Both the position numbers and the translations under genes were made by a program. From an uncultured Bacilli bacterium (GTDB taxonomy: Bacteria; Bacillota_I; Bacilli_A; RFN20; CAG-826): a stretch of 64,000 bases of DNA. Of the stretch, positions 56,448 through 64,000 are shown one piece after another; position 1 is the first letter of the stretch; each line of letters starts with the position of its first letter. The notes beneath the pieces are model-generated. The model saw only the letters and a list, made by a program, of their open reading frames with translations, did not search any database and was not told the origin of the DNA. The DNA is taken from assembly GCA_944350425.1 (NCBI GenBank), contig CALVOX010000004.1:47896-111895 (forward strand), given 5' to 3'.

Positions 56448-56906
56448 ATGAATAGAGAGACAACAAGTTTAAAAAAAGAAGAAATTTCTCGTAAATGGTA
56501 TGTTGTTGATGCTAAAGATCAACCTTTAGGTAGATTAGCAAGCCAAATTGCTATTTATTTAATGGGTAAAGAAAAAGCTTCTTACACACCAAACCAAGAT
56601 TGCGGCGATTATATCATCGTTATTAATTGTGATAAGGTAAAACTTTCTTCTGCTAAGAAATTATCAGGAAAGAAATATTACAATGTATCTGGTTATAACG
56701 GCGGTTTAAGAACAAGAACTCTTGGAACAATGTTAGAGAGATATCCTGAAGAAATGTTCTCCCGTGTAGTCTGGGGAATGCTTCCAAAAGGTAGATTAGG
56801 AAGACAAATGGTTAAAAAATTATTCGTCTACAAAGATGCTAATCACAAACACGAAGCACAAAAACCAGAAGTCTTAACATTTAAAAATTTAGGAGGTAAA
56901 AACTAA
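56448..56906 (+). CDS. rplM: 50S ribosomal protein L13
   Basis: 152 residues. Seen: [42 protein letters not shown] near 46, [10 protein letters not shown], and the signature [31 protein letters not shown] precedes the ATG. Its stop shares one base with the rpsI start (TAATG), the usual L13-S9 pairing. Higher C and G codon use than neighbours fits strong expression. Confidence 0.98.
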   Translation: MNRETTSLKKEEISRKWYVVDAKDQPLGRLASQIAIYLMGKEKASYTPNQDCGDYIIVINCDKVKLSSAKKLSGKKYYNVSGYNGGLRTRTLGTMLERYPEEMFSRVVWGMLPKGRLGRQMVKKLFVYKDANHKHEAQKPEVLTFKNLGGKN

Positions 56907-57298
56907 TGGCTACTAAGAAAGCTTATTACGCTACTGGTAGAAGAAAATCTTCTATTGCTAAAGTTTATCTTAGCGAAGGTAGTGGTAAAATCATTGTTAA
57001 TGGTAAAAACGTTAACGAATATTTCCCACAAGCAGTTTTAGTTTTAGACTTAAAACAACCTCTTACAGTTTTAGGTGTTGAAAGCAAATACGATGTTAAA
57101 GCTTTCTGTATTGGTGGTGGATTCACTGGTCAAACAGGCGCTTTAAGACTTGGTATTGCTAGAGCATTACTTCTCGCTGGAGAAGACAGAGGTGCTTTAA
57201 AGGCTAACGGTTTATTAACAAGAAACCCAAGATCAAAAGAAAGAAAGAAGTACGGCTTAAAGAAGGCAAGACGTGCTCCACAATTCTCAAAACGTTAA
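56906..57298 (+). CDS. rpsI: 30S ribosomal protein S9
   Basis: 130 residues. Seen: [22 protein letters not shown] at the N terminus, [20 protein letters not shown] near 72 and the basic C-terminal tail ending RAPQFSKR that contacts the P-site tRNA. TTAGGAGG lies upstream inside rplM. A terminator follows. Confidence 0.98.
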   Translation: MATKKAYYATGRRKSSIAKVYLSEGSGKIIVNGKNVNEYFPQAVLVLDLKQPLTVLGVESKYDVKAFCIGGGFTGQTGALRLGIARALLLAGEDRGALKANGLLTRNPRSKERKKYGLKKARRAPQFSKR

Positions 57299-57324
57299 TC
57301 TATTTAACAATAAAGAGAATCTTC

Positions 57325-57372
57325 AAGAAGCAATTAATTTCTTTAAAAGAAGTTGGTTGCTTCTTTTTCTTT
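57325..57372 (+). terminator. Rho-independent terminator of rplM-rpsI
   Basis: Arms AAGAAGCAA/TTGCTTCTT around a longer inner region with its own small stem, followed by a T-rich tract. Confidence 0.85.
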
Positions 57373-57408
57373 TATCTTGACTAATTTTTAAATGCATCGA
57401 TTTCTGTC

Positions 57409-57430
57409 AGTTGTAAAAATTACTACAACT
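57409..57430. promoter_or_regulatory. Inverted repeat over the addB -35 region
   Basis: Arms AGTTGTA and TACAACT around 8 nt. It lies 20 nt before the TATAAT box of addB, where the -35 element should be. It does not match the Gram-positive LexA box. Confidence 0.42.
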
Positions 57431-57449
57431 TTTTTATCTTTCTTTAAGA

Positions 57450-57455
57450 TATAAT
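57450..57455 (+). promoter_or_regulatory. -10 box of addB, leaderless
   Basis: A perfect TATAAT ends 6 nt before ATG 57462; no ribosome binding site. Confidence 0.65.
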
Positions 57456-57461
57456 TATTAC

Positions 57462-59726
57462 ATGCTAGAAATTAGAGAGAAGTTAATAAACAATCTATAT
57501 AAAAATATAGATAATATTTTTAAAGAAAGTAATGAAAAAGAAGTAATATTTATTGGGGAAAGTTACTATAAAGATATATTTTTAACATATAAAAGAAATC
57601 GTCCTTACTATAATTTATCTTTTAAAACTAGAAGTGAAGTAATTGAAGAATTAGAGTTTAAACCTACTCATTCAATGATTAAATATATTATTCATAATTA
57701 TAATTATGATTATGTAAATGCTACTAAATTATTAAAAATATTACCCTTTATCAATATAAATAATGATTTTTCTTTATTAAATAATAAAGAAAAAGAAGTA
57801 ATTAAAATAAAAGAAGAATTAATAAATAATAGATTAATTAAATATGATGATTATAGTCTTATTTCTTATACTAACGATAATGTAATCTTAGTATTATTTG
57901 AAATAGATGAAATAAAAGACAAAAGTTTTATTACTTTGTTAAATAATCATCATATTTCTAGTTATTTATCATTATCTTTTATTGAATTAGATGACGAAGA
58001 AATTAGAGCTGGTTTTAATAATAAAATATATTATTTTAAGAATCATATTAAAGAAGAGAATTATTTAGGTTCAACTATATCGAAATTGTTATTAGAAGAT
58101 AATATCGATCCATCTAATATTTATATTTATTTATCCAATGATTATGATTATTATATTTCTATTTTAGAATCTTTATATAATCTTAAATTTAATTATATTT
58201 ATAAAAGACCTTTATCATCTAATCCGATAATATCTAAATATATTTCCTTATTTAGTACTAAGCATAAAATAGAATTAATAGATATAAATGATATAGATGA
58301 TAAAGAAAAAACATATGTTAATTATATTAATGATATTATTAATGAATATTCTTTAGATAATATATCTAATTTTAATAAGGCATTTATTAGTTTAAATGAA
58401 ATACTTTCTTCGATTAATGAAACTAAACCATCATTAATTGATGGCATTAAATTAATTGATAAACCATTATTTAATTTAGATAATAACTCATTATTCTTTA
58501 TGTTAGATTTTAAACATAATGTATTTTATAAAGAATATAAAGATGATGATATCATTAGTGATAATACATTAGCTAAATTAAATTTAACTACTTCCTATGA
58601 AAAAACTCTTAGATCTAAAAGGCTAATGTTATATTTTTCTTTATTTAATAATGTAGTTTTCTTTTCTAGAGTTAAGTTACATCTAGATGAAAAGATCTAT
58701 GATTCTCAATATATTGATGAATATAATTTAGTTCCAAGAGATAAAGAAATAAATTTAGATGGCTTATATACTAAATATGCGAAAGAATTAGTTTATAAAG
58801 CATTTTTAAATGATAAAAAGAATATCTCTAAAGGAAGTTATGATCCTTCTTTTAAGAAGTTTAAGTTAACTAAAAAAGATGAGATAAGTATCTCATCTTT
58901 AGAAGAATTTAATTCTTGTCCATTTAAATATTATGTTTCTAAATATTTAAAGATTGATCCTTATTCAACAGATTATAAAAGAATGATTGGTAATACGCTA
59001 CATTTATTCTTAGAAGATTATCAACAATATAAAAACTTATCATTAGAAGAAATGAAAGATGTAATAATTAACAAGTTATTACCAATTGAAGAAAAAAAGA
59101 ATAAGTATTATTTTAGCGATAAAGAAAAGATAATCTTTGAAGAAACCGTTATTCCTTATTTTAAGAAAGCTTTTGATGAAATAATTAGCTTTTTAGGTGA
59201 AGAAGTATCTTCTTTTTCTAAAGAAAATGATTTACATTTTATCTTAAAAGATAACGAAGATAATGAAGTTAAACTTATTGGACGATATGATGCTTTATTT
59301 AATTTAAAAGATGATTCTTATATTGTTTTAGATTATAAATCTGGTAAACATGTTGAACTTAAAGTAGATACAATTGATGAAGGTAAAAAACTTCAAGTAC
59401 CTTTATATGCATATGCTATTTCAAAAGAAAAAGAAACTTCTAATGTTTCAGCATATCTTCAACCTATTTTACAAGAAATAGGTAATAAGGATGGTTTTTA
59501 TGTAAATGAAGATACTTATCAAAAAGGATTAACTCCTAAAGGATTTGATTCAGCTTCATTATTTAGTAAAGATAATCCAATTATTGATAAAGTTTTAGTC
59601 GTAACCAAAACCTTATTAACATCAATCAATAATCTAGATTTTGACATTAATCCTAGTAGCGAAGATGAAAATACTTCACCTTGTACTTATTGTAATTATA
59701 AAGATATTTGTTTTAAGAAAGAGTAG
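57462..59726 (+). CDS. addB: AddB-like nuclease subunit (short form)
   Basis: AddB is the partner of AddA in the helicase-nuclease that resects double-strand breaks. 754 residues, well below the 1150 or so of Bacillus AddB. No Walker A is seen at the N terminus. The C-terminal RecB-type nuclease domain is present: SISSLEEFNSCPFKYYV (first Fe-S Cys), YIVLDYKSGKH (metal Asp and catalytic Lys) and the cysteine cluster PCTYCNYKDICFKK that completes the iron-sulfur staple. addA follows after 5 nt. It could also be viewed as RexB-like. Extremely AT-rich (many TTA and ATA codons). Confidence 0.88.
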   Translation: MLEIREKLINNLYKNIDNIFKESNEKEVIFIGESYYKDIFLTYKRNRPYYNLSFKTRSEVIEELEFKPTHSMIKYIIHNYNYDYVNATKLLKILPFININNDFSLLNNKEKEVIKIKEELINNRLIKYDDYSLISYTNDNVILVLFEIDEIKDKSFITLLNNHHISSYLSLSFIELDDEEIRAGFNNKIYYFKNHIKEENYLGSTISKLLLEDNIDPSNIYIYLSNDYDYYISILESLYNLKFNYIYKRPLSSNPIISKYISLFSTKHKIELIDINDIDDKEKTYVNYINDIINEYSLDNISNFNKAFISLNEILSSINETKPSLIDGIKLIDKPLFNLDNNSLFFMLDFKHNVFYKEYKDDDIISDNTLAKLNLTTSYEKTLRSKRLMLYFSLFNNVVFFSRVKLHLDEKIYDSQYIDEYNLVPRDKEINLDGLYTKYAKELVYKAFLNDKKNISKGSYDPSFKKFKLTKKDEISISSLEEFNSCPFKYYVSKYLKIDPYSTDYKRMIGNTLHLFLEDYQQYKNLSLEEMKDVIINKLLPIEEKKNKYYFSDKEKIIFEETVIPYFKKAFDEIISFLGEEVSSFSKENDLHFILKDNEDNEVKLIGRYDALFNLKDDSYIVLDYKSGKHVELKVDTIDEGKKLQVPLYAYAISKEKETSNVSAYLQPILQEIGNKDGFYVNEDTYQKGLTPKGFDSASLFSKDNPIIDKVLVVTKTLLTSINNLDFDINPSSEDENTSPCTYCNYKDICFKKE

Positions 59727-59731
59727 TTTAT

Positions 59732-62700
59732 ATGAAACCAAATAAATCACAACAACAAGCTTTAGATTCTAAAGTATCAACTATTATTTCTGCTGGGGCA
59801 GGAAGTGGAAAGACCGCAGTACTTACTGAAAAAGTTTATGGTTTAATTGAACAAGGGATTATTAATATTAATAATCTTTTAGTTTTAACTTTTACTAATG
59901 CCGCTGCTTATTCAATGAAAATGAAGATAATTAAGAAATTTAAAGAAGTTAATTCTAACTTTAAAGATAAAGTAGTTTCGGCTCATATTCAAACATATGA
60001 TTCTTTTTCCTTAGATTTAGTTAAAAAATATTCTTTAGAATTAGGACTTAATCCTCATATTAATGTAGTTAACGAAGCATTAATGAAATCGAAAGTAAAA
60101 GACTATATTAATGAATTAATTGATTCTAAATATATATCTAATATCGAAGATATAAGATATTCTCTAAATTCATTATGTTTTAATGGAGATGATAATCTTA
60201 GAACATTAATTTTTGATATTTATCAAAAATTAGAATCTTTTACTCCATCTATTAGAGAAAAGTTTATATCTAACTATAACGATATATATTTAAATAAAGA
60301 GAATTTAACAAATTTATTTAATAAAGAAATATTTCATAAAAGTATTTTACTCACTATTAATGATATTTATAAATTATTAAATGATTATAGTGATCTAAGT
60401 GTTCTATCTTCTTTAAATGAATATATTTCATTAATTAAAGTAGATGAAACTAACTATAAATTATATCAGCTTAATAACGAGATAGATTATCTTTCTTTTT
60501 CCACTAAGATTATTGAAATATTAAAGAAATATACAAAAAAAGTTAAAGCAATAAACGAATACTCATATAAAGAAAAGTTTATAGATGATAAAACTAAAAT
60601 TAGTAATAATTTAAAATCTTATTTAGTTTATTTTAATGTTAATGAACAAGTAGAAAGATTACTCAAACAAAAAAGAACAATTAATTTAATTTTTAGTGTC
60701 ATAAAGGAAGTTGATATTAAAATAGATAATTATAAAAGATTAACTTCATCTTATACTTTTAGTGATATTGCAAAATATTCTTTACTCTTATTAAAAGATG
60801 AAAGATTTAAAGATATTAAAGAAGAAATAAGAAATACATATAAGTTTATTTTAGTTGATGAATATCAAGATACTAACGATATTCAAGAAGAATTTATTAA
60901 TGAATTAGTAAATAATTCTGATAATAAATTATTTGTAGTAGGTGATGTGAAACAATCAATTTATGGTTTTAGAAATGCTAATCCAAAGTTATTTATTGAA
61001 CGAAGAAAGAAGTATTTAGAAGAAGGTGAAACTAAAGCGATGGTAGTCGATATGAATACTAACTATCGTTCAATTAAAAAAATACTTGATGATATTAATA
61101 AATATTGCGAAAGCAACATGTCTCTTGATCATGGTAATATTGAATTTAATGATAATGAAAGATTAGTTTATGATGAAGAAGTAGATTTATATAAAACTAA
61201 TGAATTAGAGAAAAATAAAGATAGTGAATATGGAATAAGTGTTATTTCACCTTTATCTTTACCTTATCAAGAAGATAAGATAAGTGTTGCTACGCCTTAT
61301 ATTTATGTAATAGCAAAAGACATAATCACAAAAATAAATAATAAATATCAAGTTATTGATAAAGTAGAAGATAACGTTATTAAATATCGAGATGTTAAGT
61401 TTAGTGATTTTGCAATATTAACTAGAACTGGAAGAACATATAAAGAATTTACATATATCTTTGAAAAACTAAATATTCCATTAAATTTAGTATTTGATTC
61501 AGCTTATCGAAATGAAATTATTATTGAAGTAATTGAAAATATTATTAGATTTACGATTGATTATTTAAATAACGATGAAACTAACTATCCACATTACTTT
61601 ATGTCTTTAGCTAGATCTTACTTATATGAATATAATGATGAAAAGATATTTAATATATTACATGTAACTAATTCTTTTAAAGGAATCAATTCCTTTAAAA
61701 GAATAGAGAATATTAAAAATAATGAAATATATTTAGATATAGCTAATTTTGCTACTAACATAATATCGAAAGATGAAAATATCTCACTTATATTTAATAA
61801 ACTAGTATCTTACTTTGGAATAATTAAGAAACTAGATCGATTTGGAGATATTGAAAATAATATAAATATTATTGAAGTATTTTATTCAATTATTAAATCT
61901 CTTGATGATGCTTCAACATCATTAGAAGGTTTAAGATTAATCTTAGATTCTTTAGTTGCTAATAAAATAGAACTTAAAGCATCTAAAGTAGTTGAAAATA
62001 ATAACGCTGTTACTTTAGAAACAATGCATAAATCTAAAGGGTTAGAGTATAAAATAGTTTATATTCCTTTTAATGATGCTAGCTTTAGTGAGCAAACAGT
62101 TAAAAAGCCATTAGTAAGTAAAAATTATGGTTTATTTATTAAAAATGGTTATGATTTTGATATCCCATTATATAACTACTTTTATAAAAAAGAAGCTGAA
62201 AGTTTAAAGAAAGAAGAATGTGATGAATTTGAAAGAATAATTTATGTTGCTTTAACAAGAGCTAAAGAATCTTTGATCTTAGTCGATAACTTTAAACAAA
62301 ACGATAAAGTATGTTTATATAATGAATATTATAAAGCATATAAAGAACAAATAGCATTTAACGATGATTTATTTAATATTTGTTATTTAAAAGATGATAT
62401 TATGCTTAAAAAGATAATACCTGATTATAAGATTGAAGTAGAACTATATAATAATTTAGTACTAAATAACGATACATATTTAGAAGATAAATTAAATACA
62501 TTCTCGGATGTTAATTTATTAGATAATCTTAGAAGTCTGGCTATCGATGAATTAAACGCAAAAAAAGTATTTGTCTCTCAAAGTAAAGATTCTCCAATTG
62601 ATAAATTAACATATAAAGAAATTAAAGCTAGTAATGAAATTAGAGATAGTGTTTTAACTTATTTAAGAAAAAATATTTATAATGGGGCATCATATTTATT

Positions 62701-63568
62701 ATCTTATGCTTTAAAAAGATTAAATTCTTTAACAGGTAGCATTAACTTTAAAGAACTAGATAATAAATATAAAAATAAGTTATTTCTAAGAAATTACTTA
62801 AATTATTATAACGAAATATCTAAAGATCCTAGTAAACAAATATCTTTTAAAATAAGTGATCCTACATCTTATTATGCTTTAGAGAATATTATCTTGCCTA
62901 GATTAAATGTATCTTTAGATATTTATCCAATTTTATCTTTTTATCCTAATGAATCTAAATATAGATTTATTTCTTTAAAAGAAGAAATAAATCCTTTATC
63001 AATGAAAGATAATGTTAAAGAACTAAAAGTAGAAGAAGTTTATGATAAACTAAGTGTTAACGATAATATTTATTCTTTTAAAGAAAAGATTAATAAAAGA
63101 GCATCCCATAAAAAAGAACAAGTTAATCTATCTTTAGATAAAGATATTAAAGAGGATATTGATCAAGATAAATTATCTAGAGGTATTTTATATCATAAAA
63201 TATTAGAATTACTCGATTTTAAAAAGAAAGATTATTCTTTTATAAAAGATAATAATATTAGAAAGTTAATTGAAAATATAATGAATCTAGATATATTAAA
63301 AGACGTAAATGAAGCTAAAATCTATAAAGAATATCAATATTTAATTGATGGACAAGAAGGTATTATTGACTTACTTTTAGTTTATAACGATAAGATCAAG
63401 ATTATTGATTATAAGACTAAAAATATTGATGATGAAGCATATAATCATCAATTAAATGTATATCGTAGCAATATAGAAAAACTATTTAATATCACTAATA
63501 TAAAGATGTATCTTCTTTCTATTGTTGATTGTACTTATAAAGAAGTAAATATGGAAGATATCGAATAA
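59732..63568 (+). CDS. addA: AddA helicase-nuclease subunit
   Basis: An ATP-dependent 3'-5' helicase plus nuclease acting on DNA ends. 1278 residues. Seen: Q motif KPNKSQQQALDSK, Walker A SAGAGSGKTAVL near 20, LTFTNAAAYSMKMKI, helicase motif II LVDEYQDTND near 377, motif III VGDVKQSIYGFRNA near 404, METHK-type motif (LETMHKSKGLEYK) near 762 and motif VI VALTRAKESL near 838. The C-terminal nuclease domain has GIIDLLLVYNDKIKIIDYKTKN near 1210. It forms an operon with addB. No terminator was seen after it. Confidence 0.95.
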   Translation: MKPNKSQQQALDSKVSTIISAGAGSGKTAVLTEKVYGLIEQGIININNLLVLTFTNAAAYSMKMKIIKKFKEVNSNFKDKVVSAHIQTYDSFSLDLVKKYSLELGLNPHINVVNEALMKSKVKDYINELIDSKYISNIEDIRYSLNSLCFNGDDNLRTLIFDIYQKLESFTPSIREKFISNYNDIYLNKENLTNLFNKEIFHKSILLTINDIYKLLNDYSDLSVLSSLNEYISLIKVDETNYKLYQLNNEIDYLSFSTKIIEILKKYTKKVKAINEYSYKEKFIDDKTKISNNLKSYLVYFNVNEQVERLLKQKRTINLIFSVIKEVDIKIDNYKRLTSSYTFSDIAKYSLLLLKDERFKDIKEEIRNTYKFILVDEYQDTNDIQEEFINELVNNSDNKLFVVGDVKQSIYGFRNANPKLFIERRKKYLEEGETKAMVVDMNTNYRSIKKILDDINKYCESNMSLDHGNIEFNDNERLVYDEEVDLYKTNELEKNKDSEYGISVISPLSLPYQEDKISVATPYIYVIAKDIITKINNKYQVIDKVEDNVIKYRDVKFSDFAILTRTGRTYKEFTYIFEKLNIPLNLVFDSAYRNEIIIEVIENIIRFTIDYLNNDETNYPHYFMSLARSYLYEYNDEKIFNILHVTNSFKGINSFKRIENIKNNEIYLDIANFATNIISKDENISLIFNKLVSYFGIIKKLDRFGDIENNINIIEVFYSIIKSLDDASTSLEGLRLILDSLVANKIELKASKVVENNNAVTLETMHKSKGLEYKIVYIPFNDASFSEQTVKKPLVSKNYGLFIKNGYDFDIPLYNYFYKKEAESLKKEECDEFERIIYVALTRAKESLILVDNFKQNDKVCLYNEYYKAYKEQIAFNDDLFNICYLKDDIMLKKIIPDYKIEVELYNNLVLNNDTYLEDKLNTFSDVNLLDNLRSLAIDELNAKKVFVSQSKDSPIDKLTYKEIKASNEIRDSVLTYLRKNIYNGASYLLSYALKRLNSLTGSINFKELDNKYKNKLFLRNYLNYYNEISKDPSKQISFKISDPTSYYALENIILPRLNVSLDIYPILSFYPNESKYRFISLKEEINPLSMKDNVKELKVEEVYDKLSVNDNIYSFKEKINKRASHKKEQVNLSLDKDIKEDIDQDKLSRGILYHKILELLDFKKKDYSFIKDNNIRKLIENIMNLDILKDVNEAKIYKEYQYLIDGQEGIIDLLLVYNDKIKIIDYKTKNIDDEAYNHQLNVYRSNIEKLFNITNIKMYLLSIVDCTYKEVNMEDIE

Positions 63569-64000
63569 ATTTCTTTCCACGTGGTAAATATTTGCTGCTA
63601 ATTATAAATTATTTTTAAATATTTCTATTATTTCCCCCTTTTTTATAAATACTTGCCCTTTCTGTTTAGTCTATGTTTTCGTCTTCGCCCCCTTTTGGTT
63701 AAATTAATTTTACCTATATCATTAAGGGGATGAATTAGACCAAATATCGGGCTTTTTCGAATTTCACTGAAAAATCTATCCTAATGTTTCGCTTTTTGCT
63801 CATCTGTAAATTATTTACGTTTACTCATTTTTTTGAAGTCAAAAAGTTTAACTTCAAAATGTTGAAGTAAGAATTTAGTTTTTAAGTATAAAAAAAGCGC
63901 GATATTAATCGCGTAATTTTTAATAATGGTGGGTACCCTATTTACTGGACCATTTTTTGCTATCGTTTTTTTACCAATTATAACCATTTTTAAGCCTGTA
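63569..64000. other. Gene-free right end of the window
   Basis: No supportable gene in 432 nt. The texture differs from other intergenic DNA here: several C or G runs (near 63635, 63685, 63725), an 8-bp palindrome CCACGTGG (63577-63584), a 9-bp stem TTTTGAAGT/ACTTCAAAA (63831-63859) and a reverse-strand terminator-like hairpin (63898). One reverse frame stays open from 64000 to about 63815 but shows no family motif. It may be the 3' flank of a reverse gene or the end of a mobile element just outside the window. Confidence 0.4.
63890..63913 (-). terminator. Reverse-strand terminator-like hairpin
   Basis: Arms CGCGAT/ATCGCG around ATTA, and on the reverse strand a seven-T run follows. It implies a reverse transcript arriving from beyond the right edge. 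Confidence 0.6.

Noticed and set aside
63815..64000. Partial reverse coding region at the right edge
   Set aside because: About 60 codons stay open, but a terminator-like hairpin lies inside it and no protein family is recognisable; not called as a gene.

Overview
The window is one continuous AT-rich bacterial chromosome segment. By eye it is roughly 70% or more A+T. It holds 51 protein genes by my count, one complete tmRNA gene, and no tRNA, rRNA, CRISPR array or intact transposon. Gene content and order point to a low-GC Gram-positive lineage near the Bacilli/Mollicutes boundary (RF39-, Acholeplasmatales- or Erysipelotrichales-like): secA-prfB, lgt-ppaX-like-whiA, ecfA1-ecfA2-ecfT-truA, rplM-rpsI, addB-addA, DegV, YitT, YolD, peptidase T. 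The standard code applies. prfB (RF2) is present with its UGA frameshift site, and ecfA1 ends in TGA. UGA is nevertheless almost absent as a stop: about 41 TAA, 9 TAG and 1 TGA.

Layout. 1-6344: secA (cut by the left edge), prfB, a YitT-family membrane protein and uvrB, tightly packed. 6382-9624: a membrane glycosyltransferase, secG, a reverse-strand membrane protein and a Nudix hydrolase. 9653-10012: ssrA. 10108-16864: a WYL regulator, enolase, a membrane protein, a reverse YolD-degV pair, a macrodomain/HTH protein and an iron alcohol dehydrogenase. 16982-24332: uvrA, then lgt, a HAD phosphatase, whiA and L-serine dehydratase. 24334-29058: a 1574-residue exported protein of unknown function on the reverse strand. 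29212-34730: a metal-resistance region, with a reverse arsR-HMA-Zn/Cd ATPase operon whose ATPase carries one in-frame TGA, and forward flavodoxin and Cu-type ATPase genes. 34813-40031: rmlB-like, smpB, a FolT-like ECF S component, an amidohydrolase, an exported protein and pepT. 40058-45335: a TPR/TM/leucine-rich-repeat protein, a zinc-ribbon membrane protein, a dCMP deaminase and a lipoprotein. 45628-49848: the ECF energizing module, truA and a YebC-family gene. 50127-56144: marR with a heterodimeric ABC exporter, galU and a lipoprotein. 56448-63568: rplM-rpsI and addB-addA. 63569-64000: no gene I can support.

How the genes work together. SecA/SecG export and Lgt lipidates, and the window supplies plausible clients (two lipoproteins and several exported proteins). 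tmRNA and SmpB form the ribosome-rescue pair. UvrA/UvrB and AddA/AddB cover excision and double-strand-break repair. EcfA1A2T would energize S components such as the FolT-like protein. The metal ATPases have their own sensor and operator.

The most useful observations concern expression. Six genes have a TATAAT box ending 6-9 nt before the ATG and no ribosome binding site, which suggests leaderless mRNAs. Several operons have strong operator-like palindromes over their promoter region. I found no clearly new multi-gene system. The best candidates for follow-up are the TGA-interrupted Zn/Cd ATPase, the Cu ATPase with a DKTNT phosphorylation motif, the MarR-ABC promoter region, the Lgt with a membrane extension, and the TPR-TM-LRR/zinc-ribbon pair.
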